Assembly: GCA_021234155.1 (NCBI GenBank)
Contig: JAJEKV010000039.1
Location: forward strand, 13,093,156 to 13,157,155
Length of the DNA: 64,000 nt
Reading direction: 5' to 3'
Source: Isoetes taiwanensis
Lineage: Eukaryota; Streptophyta; Lycopodiopsida; Isoetales; Isoetaceae
Shown: piece after piece, positions 35,107 to 44,220 of the stretch
Numbering within the stretch: the first letter of the stretch is position 1
Layout of the letters: each line of letters opens with the position of its first letter
Program-made: the position numbers and the translations under genes
The notes under the pieces: generated by a model
Told to the model about the DNA's origin: nothing
Seen by the model: only the letters and a program-made list of their open reading frames with translations
Databases searched by the model: none

Positions 35107-35284
35107 CTATTCTGAGTCTTCGGAGGCTGAAGGTCAGCAAGCTGGCCAGTTCTTCTAGAGGAGGCACTGATGGGGGCTCATGCCATCAGCCATAGATGTT
35201 GTCTCAGGCTGTTAAGTGATATGCAGGATTACGATACAAAATTGAAATTACGTGATCTCAATTGAGTCTTCACTCCCAAGTCCT
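35107..35284 (-). pseudogene. NMD3: Frameshifted C-terminal tail of NMD3
   Basis: After the open frame stops at 35285, conserved tail motifs continue in other frames. FLEDL follows at once if one base is added. LYRNPAYHL is encoded near 35216-35240, ETTSMADG at 35182-35205, and PPSVPPLEEL just below. An S-E-D-S-E-stop is encoded with TAG at 35107-35109. If that TAG is the true end, the gene would have about 509 codons, the family's usual size. At least three small indels are needed. Introns cannot explain them because the gaps are only a few bases. Either the sequence is locally wrong or the gene has lost its C-terminus. The LEEL-type leucine-rich segment belongs to the region that carries the nuclear export signal in NMD3 proteins. 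Confidence 0.75.
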
Positions 35285-36634
35285 CTAGAACCTCTCATAT
35301 TCCCCTGCTCCCTTCTGATCCTCCTGCCTGGCTACACCATCAACATCCATAGGCAAGTTCTTCAACTTCCAAGGTCTGGATTTTCCCCTCCTCCTCTGGC
35401 GTTTCTCTTCATAACTTTTCTTTACCAAAACAACATCAGGCAGTATAAGACCCTTGTATTTGTCCAGATTCAAATCATTGGTATTGGCACTATAAAGATC
35501 ATAGCCCAAAGCATGATCCCCAGGTTGAAGTAGATGGCAAAGATGTGTCCTAGTAGTGAAAACTGTGTCATTCTTACCAAAGTCAGACTTCCTCACAATC
35601 TGAGCATGGCCCACGGCAAAACTACGGCCTCCAACATCAAGAACATGTTCGCTCTCCACATCCAACACCACATATTCTACTAGCTGCCGGCTGGAAATCA
35701 AAGGCCTATATGGTAACCTCCAATATTGTGATGCATCTACATATGCTGATCTTAGGGTCTGGGGATCCAGAAGCAAAAGATTATTAGACACGCGATTACA
35801 AAGAACCAGTGGCCCAATATTGCCTAGTCCTGAAGCTACTTTTTGTGGAAGGCAAACCAAGTCATCTTTGCAGATTGGACAAATCTCCACAGAGAAGGTG
35901 AACTTATAATTATAACTGTTGCTCTTGGTATCATGAGAAACCAGTTGCTTATCATTCCTACTCTTGATTGGCACAACATTTCCCAGAAAATCTAGGAACT
36001 TCAAAGCATGGCTGCGATTGGAATAAAAGAAATCAATACCATCATGCATCTGCTTGATATTTATGGCTGATGCAGCAGCAGCATGTTTGATAATTAACTG
36101 CTCCAAGAAAAAGAACGTGCGTTTATGCTCAACCTTCTGCCGCACCTGCACAACTGCAATCCACTGATCTGGATTGGCAGCAGCCCGAGAACATTTCTCA
36201 CACATATGATCTTCCACAACGTACTCAACAAGGTAACTCTGTTCTAAAATTGCCCCATTCATAACCTCCTTCTGTATCTTTAGTTTCACCTTCAAACGTT
36301 TGGAATGAGGTTCAGTCCAAATAAATCCAGCATCCACAAGTTTTACCTTATTTAAATTCTTGAGTCTTTTGATGCAGAAGGTAAGAAGCTCCTTTGATTC
36401 CAATTCAGCCTTGATCCAAGTCCGGGGCGGCTGAAGATATCGGCCACATTCAGGGCAATACAAGACTGTGACGTGCTTCTGGAGGCCCTCAGTTATGTCT
36501 ACTTGGGATCTAAGGCAACCGACACACATATTTGCAGCATTTGGAGCCATGGTCAATCCACACATACAACATAGCACCCGCCCCACGGTCTGCTGAACAG
36601 TGAACATACCTGGCGCCTCTGCTCCGGCCATCAT
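35285..36634 (-). CDS. NMD3: 60S ribosomal subunit nuclear export adaptor NMD3 (C-terminus frameshifted)
   Basis: NMD3 binds the joining face of the pre-60S subunit in the nucleus and recruits the exportin CRM1/XPO1 through C-terminal leucine-rich signals; it is released in the cytosol. The 449-residue frame is strongly NMD3-like from end to end. The Cys-rich N-terminal zinc region has C22-x2-C25, C37-x2-C40, C60-x2-C63 and C145-x2-C148. Family blocks such as NAANMCVGCLRSQVDITEG, KELLTFCIKRLKNLNKVKLV, WTEPHSKRLKVKLK, NPDQW, FSVEICPICKDDLVCLP and KVASGLGNIGPLVLC are all present. The coding region is uninterrupted by introns, as in Arabidopsis. The start is the first of two adjacent ATGs. The frame stops after EYERF, about 60 residues before the usual end, because of indels in the tail (see 35107-35284). 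Its neighbour upstream on the same strand is the SPI-1-like gene. Confidence 0.96.
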   Translation of the reverse strand: MMAGAEAPGMFTVQQTVGRVLCCMCGLTMAPNAANMCVGCLRSQVDITEGLQKHVTVLYCPECGRYLQPPRTWIKAELESKELLTFCIKRLKNLNKVKLVDAGFIWTEPHSKRLKVKLKIQKEVMNGAILEQSYLVEYVVEDHMCEKCSRAAANPDQWIAVVQVRQKVEHKRTFFFLEQLIIKHAAAASAINIKQMHDGIDFFYSNRSHALKFLDFLGNVVPIKSRNDKQLVSHDTKSNSYNYKFTFSVEICPICKDDLVCLPQKVASGLGNIGPLVLCNRVSNNLLLLDPQTLRSAYVDASQYWRLPYRPLISSRQLVEYVVLDVESEHVLDVGGRSFAVGHAQIVRKSDFGKNDTVFTTRTHLCHLLQPGDHALGYDLYSANTNDLNLDKYKGLILPDVVLVKKSYEEKRQRRRGKSRPWKLKNLPMDVDGVARQEDQKGAGEYERF

Positions 36635-36730
36635 CCCCGAGCTCTGCGTCCAAAAGGCCGAGACCTAAAAACCATAAACCCTAGTCCTTTGATATAAGGC
36701 TCCCTTTATTTTTCCTTTCTTTTCATTTCT
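36635..36730 (-). promoter_or_regulatory. NMD3 leader/promoter with telo-box
   Basis: AAACCCTAG at 36676-36684 (CTAGGGTTT on the gene's strand) lies about 40-50 bp upstream of the ATG. Telo-boxes of this kind are enriched close to the start of plant genes for ribosomal proteins and translation factors, which fits a ribosome-export factor. A TTATATC word just upstream (about 36690-36697) might serve as a TATA element, though it is close to the ATG. Confidence 0.5.
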
Positions 36731-37375
36731 GTAAAATACCGCAACGTATGGCTACAGTACCACAACGCCCTGCTATAATAGAATTCTGTTAAGCAAAGGA
36801 TATTTTATGATTTAGTTTGTACAATAAAATTGCATTGAATTAATATTGCTTTATGAGTGGTTTACATTCTTGAGATGAAATTAAATAGTTGGCATTAAAC
36901 CTTCTCTCATTATCTCTAAGAGTGGACGGTGGAGAATTGCATTAGCATGTGGATCTTTTGGCGATTTACAGTTAGAATTGTCTCTGAGAAATCAAGTTGA
37001 GATTCTATGCAAATTTCCGATTGAAAACTAGTTGCCCTTGCATGCCACAGTGTGTATGATTGTTCAATGGGTATATAATCATCTATTGAATGGCTTCTTG
37101 TTTAACAAGAATGGTTTTATCATCCTCATATGCATGAGTTAAGCTGTAACTAAAGCTCGAAAAAGTCTGGATTGCACAAATATTTAAAAGGAATTAGGAA
37201 ATCAATCTGCAACACAATATTGGCTGTGCTCAAAATATTTGTTTCACATTTTTTGAAGTATATATACAAGATATAATCAATGCCCTTGATGCTAATTTTC
37301 TTTTTATATCAGAATTACTTATATATGATATTGGTTTCAGTTGCTAAAACATGAAACTGATGTCTTTCAAAAAGT

Positions 37376-38334
37376 TCAGTGCAGGCCAGTCCTGGCTGCT
37401 GTCCCATGGAGCTGCAGTTTTTGTTCAGGAATCACTTGTAGAACTCCAGGCTTTTCTGATAAATGGACAAAGCATCATCATGAGACAGAAAGAGAAGAAT
37501 TGGCTTGACAAAAAGACTTAACAAACACATAATTTAGTGAAAGCTGTACCAGAAAGTGCAGTTACTTGGGCAGGAGTAAGCTTGGCGGAAAACCCACTCA
37601 TAGCATGAGTGTAATGATAAAGCAATGCATCCTTAGCTGCTTCCCGGCTGCAACGAGAAAATTAAGAAAACTTGAAAACAGACAATAAAACATGACAGAA
37701 AACAGAAAACATGACCAGGCAGAAAAACATGCATACTACAAAATAACCTTTCCAATTCCAGACGGCATTGCAAACTTGCTATTGCGAACAAACTTTATAC
37801 CTTCCAACAACAGAAGCAAGCAAATCTAATTGCCTCTCCTTCAGTAGCTCAGGATCCTCAGTGCTCTTTTCAACATATACAATATGAACTTTTGCATCCT
37901 GAAAAAAAATACCAACAAGAGTTCAGAACTAAATGTGCATAACAGCTAAGATCATCAATAGCCCTAAATATTCTGTATCCAAATGAGTTCAAATTACTAA
38001 CAATTGAGCAGTGTCAAGACACTCTTGACCTAAACATCAGGGCAAAAAGTAAGGAAATTTCTAATGCCCTTTTCAATTCTAAACCAAGCAGATCTAACTT
38101 TATTTTCTTACCGTGAGTCTACGAAGTAAACAATTTTTCATTGGCTAATTTTGAAGTTTCTGGAGGCAAAAATAATTGTGAAATAATAGAGAAGTTAAAC
38201 GGACTCACCGGATCGCTATTACCTGAAGCCGCCATGTTTATGTGGAGTTGAGTAGCGGATACCAGGTTTTGATGAGAGACCAAGGACACGATGGTTAATG
38301 TAAAAGCCCACCAGATTATTGAGGCGCTTCTCAT
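37376..38334 (-). CDS. SPI-1: Secreted subtilisin propeptide-like inhibitor (I9 domain), four exons
   Basis: The exons are 38209-38334, 37801-37898, 37550-37647 and 37376-37455. They join in frame into 133 residues ending in TGA. Introns of 310, 153 and 94 bp all have GT-AG ends. Residues 1-27 form a signal peptide: Arg2, hydrophobic core IIWWAFTLTIVSLVS, likely cut after VSA at 25-27. Residues 43-125 form an inhibitor I9 domain: AKVHIVYVEK, then EAAKDALLYHY, MSGFSAKLTPAQVTALS, KPGVLQVIPEQKLQLHG. These match Arabidopsis SPI-1 (about 136 residues), which folds like a subtilase propeptide and inhibits subtilases in the secretory path. No catalytic domain follows, so it is a stand-alone inhibitor and not a truncated protease. 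If translation began instead at the inner in-frame ATG at 38235, a 100-residue cytosolic form would result. Confidence in family and exon structure is high; the target protease is unknown. Confidence 0.9.
37899..38208 (-). other. Intron 1 of the SPI-1-like gene
   Basis: Donor CCG|GTGAGT and acceptor TTTTTTTCAG|GATGCA, phase 0. It separates the signal peptide and linker from the I9 domain. Introns 2 (37648-37800, GTATAA...TTGCAG) and 3 (37456-37549, GTACAG...ATCAG) fall inside the I9 domain. Confidence 0.85.
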
Positions 38335-38394
38335 TGTTCGACACTTTCTACTTTCTGCGTGTCTAGAATGGGTCTGGTTTAATGGTTAGACCTC

Positions 38395-38415
38395 AGCCGT
38401 CCACGTGGCAAATCC
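38395..38415. promoter_or_regulatory. G-box / ABRE-like element upstream of the SPI-1-like gene
   Basis: CACGTG at 38402-38407 within CCACGTGGC lies 68 bp upstream of the signal-peptide ATG. The CACGTGGC form is a strong plant bZIP/ABRE site, so control by abscisic acid, light or stress factors is conceivable. It is a single site and chance occurrence is possible. Confidence 0.4.
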
Positions 38416-41400
38416 AGATCGGGAAACTCCGGAGATCTCCCAACATAATCTGATTTTCCAAGTTCTAGCAAGAAATTTATTTGGTACAAAGAAACATGGC
38501 GGCCCAGGGGCTGGCCGGCCGCCCGAGCGTTCTCTTTCACCAAACCCCATCCTGCACCTCGCGTATTATTTGTGGTCAAGGACCATGGTATTTCCCATTA
38601 CGACTGCTATGGCGATGGATCTAGAACATGCGATCTAAAGTTGGCATTAAACTTCTCATATGCCGCCAATATAACGCTTTCAAGCATACTTGATAGTGGT
38701 TATAAGGCGAAGTGATGGAGCTCACACACATAGCATTATAATTTTTTGCTATCATATATATCCTAGGTATAACTGAGTTATCTGATGCTATAGGAGAAAT
38801 AGGCTGAAAAATTTAATAAAGGAATGCTAAATTATCCATTTTGCATCCAGCACCCAAATTAAGATAGATGTTGAAAAATGAAAAAATGGATAACAATTGC
38901 ATAAAAGTTTCAAATTTGTATATTTCGTCAAAAGTTCTTCAAAACAGACTTGGTAACATATGATGAGAGAGATGAGGTCTTGTTAATCTATACGATTCGT
39001 TTTGGCTCTTTAGGAAAGAGACAATTGGGCCATTCATTTACCAAGACTGGGCGTTAAAAATGCGATACATAAAAGATCTTTCAGAATCACGGCGCTATAT
39101 AGACCGCATGATGAAAATATGTACGGCTACGGCTTGCTCCAACATAAGAAGTAAGTGACACAGCAATTGTGGTCAGAATAGATGCACAAATAATAAAAAA
39201 TCAGAATTCAAACTGGAGTGCATTCTTTTCTCTCATCGAAATGACATCATAAATTGAGCAGTTCGGGAACCGCATTTGCTTAACATTGGAGTTCTTTTCA
39301 TTGCCCTACATGCACCATAAATTTTAAAGCCCAATCTACTGATTACCAAACCTTCTACCTCTACATTAAGGTAATCAAAGATTTTTATTACGACATATCC
39401 GGAGCATAAAACCCATCTCATGATAGAAGCATGATCCATCAAAGCGAGTCTTCAATGTTTTTGAAACCTTGCAATATCTATTGCATTCAATGTAGCTAGC
39501 AAAAGGCAGCAAGAGGATCTCTTCCTGAACCAAAGTATGATAAAGAGGTCAAACCATTTTGAAGGCCAAAACCACTGAAAATACACATCCATATTATTTT
39601 AATAAATATGTAAGAAATGGCGACTCCATGCATGATTTACCATTAAAATGTTCACCGGTATCGCATAAAGTGAAGCTTGACGCATGCGCCTTTCAGTAAA
39701 CCTCCTTACCGGATACTACACATGGATGGTTGCGGCAGAAAATTCAAACGATACAGTACTTGTTTGCAAGCGAGAAATAGTACCCTACCATTTGAACACC
39801 TAATTATCAACTAAAAAATACCTTGAGGTCAAAGCAAAAGTAGCATGAACATAGCTTGCAAACCGTGAAAACCTAAAGGAAAACAATATCGGCATACATC
39901 ATTTGAGGCGAGAGAGTTTCAAATAGCAAAACTAACTGCGATGGTACAACACAATTTTTTGCATAGCATGGATAGCTGATTGAAAAATACGTCATTTCGC
40001 CAAAATAGGGCTTATAAAACAGCTACGAAACTTTCTATGTGATTCATCTTTCTTACATATCCAACCTATACACATTTATTTTCCAACAAAGCGACCTTAG
40101 ATTTTGACTTAATTACCTTGGTTTAGATGATATGTATACTCTACTCATGTATAATAGAAGAAGATGCTTAGTGAGAAAAATTTTTTGCAATATACGTCAA
40201 ATTTTTGTTTGGGCTGAAAGCGAGCTTCAAGAGCGATTCTAGAGTGTACAATTCTTGTGCAAAATTTGAAGAGGGCAAGCAATTGGCGACTCATTAACCA
40301 TGAAGTTGCTGATACCGGTGGGTATGGTAAGAAAATTGAGGAGACATTGCCATCTTTCAAAGAGGTATGGACAAGCCTCTAAGGGCAGCTAGTTCATGGA
40401 TTTCATTCTACTAAAAATAGCGATTGACTTTTTGCAATGGCTGTAGCACACCTCCATGATGGAGTCCCTTCTCAAGTAGAGACTTGTTCTTTGAAGGCCC
40501 AGAAATTTGGAACTTAAGCGAGAGTCTGGCCTTTTGGCACATGACCAAGCTTCTTGAAGATGACTTTTTCTTTTTATCTAAGCTAGCGACACATTTGAAA
40601 CCTTATATATATAAGTAGGAGAGTCAAATAGGCTTCATGTTTCTGGCTGAGTAAAATATGATAGCATTAGCAATATAATGACGCTCAATTGGAAAGATTA
40701 CAAATATACTGTATATATATGTTACATTAACTCATTTTGCTTAATTAGTAGTGTTTTTAAATTTAAAAGCTGATAAGAGAAGATAAGATAAGATAAGAAT
40801 CCACATAGAATAAATTTGGTGCTTTCTTTCAGCAGCAGGTTTTCTGAAATGTGCATCACAATTACATAATTACAATAAGAGCTGTATCTTTTCATGTTTG
40901 TATGATAAAATATTAACATCGATCCACCGAGTAAAAAGACCTTACATCACTTGCAAAAAATAAAGAATAAGCGGCATTTTGCGGTGCTAAGTGTGGATCA
41001 TCAGGTAGGGGTATCCACTATAGCACCCGGAGAAGGGTACGCCAATGCTGCATGAAAAGACACACATCTAAATTGCGAAGCGTCAAAGTATATTTCTGAG
41101 CATATTATAGAGTTATAAAGCTGGAACCAAAACTATTAGACTATATAGAAAAGTTTGAGGTTTAGAAGAAGATACCCATTAGACTTTTAATAGGCAGGCG
41201 TGTACCAAGATCGACAATATTGAGAATAGATGATAAACTAGTTCTATGCGGTAAAGAGTACGACCAACTGCTGACCCATTCATATAAAATTAACCCCTCA
41301 CACGTGTTCCATCATCACGTTTTTGGGCTTTGATAAAGTAGAAGTTTTGGCGGCTTGTCCTTAGTGGAACATTGAAAATCCATGCAACTTTCTTCTACAC

Positions 41401-42501
41401 GTGTTCCCTTACCAGCGATCAAGGAACTTCCAATCTCTTATATTACGTACTAAGAGCTACCTCGAAAACAACACATGCTTTGTGATCTTACAGTGAAAGC
41501 CCTTGCGAGAGAGGAGGTTCATGCTCAGCAGAACCTCATACCACAGTCTTGTTGATTGAGCTAGCGTATAGCTCCAGGCGGATACCCATGATTATAATTT
41601 ATACTTTTCTTTGTGCACAAATTATTTGGTTGGAGCATGTGACCAAGATGAGTGAATCTTATGAAAAGACCAACCTCCTATGAGCTGGTACAGTAGGATT
41701 CTACCCTGTGAACTATTATGAGACTTTGAGAATTTAAATCCCTTCTTGTATCCTCTATCTTGGTTTAAAAACTTACTTTCACGTTCAAGCTGTGTCCGTA
41801 CGCTTTATTCACATTGCATTTGTATTGGCGGGCCCCAAATCTCTTGCAGAAGTAAATCTTGCAAACATTGAAACATGCCAACTCGAGGAAACTAATGCTG
41901 GTTTTTGCTGAAGCGTAGCTCTGTCTCTAGTCTATAATATTAGGGTTTTGGATTAGAAATGACCTTTTTAGCTAAAGCAGATTACATAGAAATTGGCAGA
42001 GAGCTCCACGAAACTATGACCCAATAATTTTAAGCTCGGTCAGGTGAGGAAATTCGCGAATTGATGCCGGTTAGAACTATGAGCGAAGGCATCACGTCGA
42101 TCATAAATCCGGACCTAGGCAGAGAGAATGATGCCTTGTTGCTACCATAGCCATAGCCATAGTAGCCCAAAGCGAGAAAGTCCCAGGAGCTGATGTCGGT
42201 GTTTTATATAGCAATATCGTTGGTTTGAATCCTTAAATCATTGTCCTGTGAAGCGGTAGAAGTGGATACCTAAGTATCGATTGGAGAGTACTCAAACAAA
42301 TTATTTCAAACAAATAGGTGCGAACAAAAAAGAGGCTGCATAGATATGGTAGCGAGGCAGTAGAGGCCGGCGGTGACGAACCAGGAGGAGCAGGACATTG
42401 TTTTTCACGTCATATTACATGGCACCATCCATAGGGATACATGGCGGTCCACTAAGTATCCCCAAAGAGACTTGAACATAAAACTTTGTAATTGCTTACA
42501 A
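38416..42501. other. Anonymous intergenic DNA
   Basis: No gene recognised. A + frame at 38405-38638, starting just upstream of the SPI-1-like gene, has no domain and is likely chance. A (GATAA)n microsatellite lies at about 40768-40798. The rest is AT-rich and resembles diverged transposon DNA. Confidence 0.45.
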
Positions 42502-42711
42502 TCAAAGGACTAACCATGGATCACGGGGAGAAAGCTGCATAAAAGCGAAATTTTCTTCCTTTATATACAACCCAATGGTCCCATGGGCATTGCATAAAAA
42601 ATCTACAAATTTTCTTGCTATCGCATGATGATCCTTGGCAATTGAATGGGTATTTCTATAATAATGGTCATACACTACTTGTAGGACCATACAAGCAGGA
42701 TGATTTCCCAT
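42502..42711 (-). CDS. Unrecognised 69-codon frame, protein-like
   Basis: A minus frame with natural-looking composition, for example VVYDHYYRNTHSIAKDHHAI and ARKFVDFLCNAHGTIG. I do not recognise the family. It could be a remnant of a transposon protein. No neighbouring frame continues it convincingly, and the stretch on either side is anonymous. Confidence 0.2.
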   Translation of the reverse strand: MGNHPACMVLQVVYDHYYRNTHSIAKDHHAIARKFVDFLCNAHGTIGLYIKEENFAFMQLSPRDPWLVL

Positions 42712-43619
42712 TAACGAGAAACCTTGAGGTTTTCTAAAGGTCAGGCATCAATTAGAAAGCTTGAGTTTCTTGATGATCACGAGGGTTCAGGCGCCTAATT
42801 TCAAACAATCTCATAATATTTTTCAACTTGCGGCACCTCCTTTTTTGTCATCTTCTATCTGAAAATGCTGCGTGTGTTCTTCTCTCCCATTGTTTTATCT
42901 TCGAGCAGAGGAATCCTAGAGTTGTCGGTCCCATTATACCTTGAGGTTGTGTCCATGAAAAATAGACCATTTAAGATCCAGGTCGATCTTACTGTATAAT
43001 CCAGGACCGACGGGCCCATGGGAATGTTTGAGGATTAATCTCATGAGGGCCATATGGCATCCCTCTTCAATCAAGAATTGAACGTGCCATGGCATTTGAG
43101 ACAAAAGTTTTACGAGGTTTTAGGTATTTATTGAAGTACAATCTTGACGCGCCCAGATTAGCATTGACATAGCGGCTTTACTAAAGCGATTGGATTACAC
43201 TATAGTTTATCATTCCATCACATATTATACCACAAGGAGCCCATTCATAAAATCTCCATTCAACATTCCTAAAACAACAAGGTGATGTTGCACAATGGGT
43301 TGCCCTCATCAGAAAACATGCTTCAACTACATATTTAACAAGAGAATCAAACTTTGTGTAATGCAGGTGAAGCGGCTAAAATGCGGCTTCATACATTATT
43401 TGTTGTTTGTAAATTACGTCATTTTCACCCCACCTCTTTGCTCCAATGAGGGAGCAACCCGATTATTGTGAGAAGCACCTTCTTTATAGATGTTTAGTTT
43501 ATATACGCGAACAATCACCCGTACTTAGAAATGAGTTAAGATACTTCAAAGGTGTTTGTTTTCTTTTTCTTACACTTTACTTTTCTTCTATCTGATTTAG
43601 GATGTGCATAATTCAAGCA
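42712..43619. other. Anonymous intergenic DNA
   Basis: Nothing recognisable as a gene or repeat family. Short frames only. Confidence 0.4.
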
Positions 43620-44220
43620 AATCGATATGGTTTGGGGGTCCATGGGGACCACTCGAGTAATTTTTAGAAATAGAATAGAATAGAATAGAATAAAGTTTTT
43701 ATCTTCCACGGAGACCAATTGGCCTATGAGACCCCAAGCGGGAAGCAAGCATATTCTTTGTGAGCGACCCCTTGGTATTATGTATAGAGGGTTCAAATCC
43801 TGATGTCTGAGCAGCTTTTGCCTGAATTGGTGGGGAGCACAATAGTTAAGGTGTCATATCAAATGATATCAAGGTCGAGTCTCGAGTTCAAGTCTCCTTG
43901 GGAGCGTCTCAATTAGTTAATTTGTTGGGTCTCGAGTTCAAGTCTCCTTGGGAGTGTCCCAATTGGTAATTCATTAAGGCAAATGATGTAAGGGAGTACT
44001 TGCAATGTAAAAGATCTAAATTGAATTATATTTGTGAAAGTGGCTCGAGGCATCAGGAAGGAATTGATATTCCTCATGGGCGAGTGATGTAATTCCCATA
44101 TGCTCGAGGACAAGCATTTCGAGAGGGAGAGAAATTAATATGGTTTGGGGTCCATAGGACCACTCGATCAAATTTTAGAGAGGCGGCACCTAATTATCAC
44201 ATATAGAGGGTCAAATAGCA
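43620..44220 (+). mobile_element. Possible Ty3/Gypsy remnant with short direct repeats
   Basis: TATGGTTTGGGGGTCCATGG plus GACCACTCGA occurs near 43625 and again near 44139, each followed by TATAGAGGGT-x-CAAAT text (43780 and 44203). The two pieces could be ends of decayed LTRs. Just before the second copy, ATGCTCGAGGACAAGCATTT followed by the purine-rich GAGAGGGAGAGAAATTA resembles the 3' end of plant Gypsy polyproteins and a polypurine tract. Between them TCTCGAGTTCAAGTCTCCTT is tandemly duplicated with a 50-bp period (43880, 43930), and an (AATAG)n run lies at about 43668-43692. No integrase or reverse transcriptase is visible. Confidence 0.4.

Noticed and set aside
38405-38638. + frame of 77 codons divergent from the SPI-1-like gene
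   Set aside because: It overlaps the likely promoter of that gene and lacks recognisable features.
43785-43800. GGTTCAAATCC resembling a polymerase III B box
   Set aside because: No A box at the right distance and no tRNA fold, so a SINE or tRNA call is not supported.
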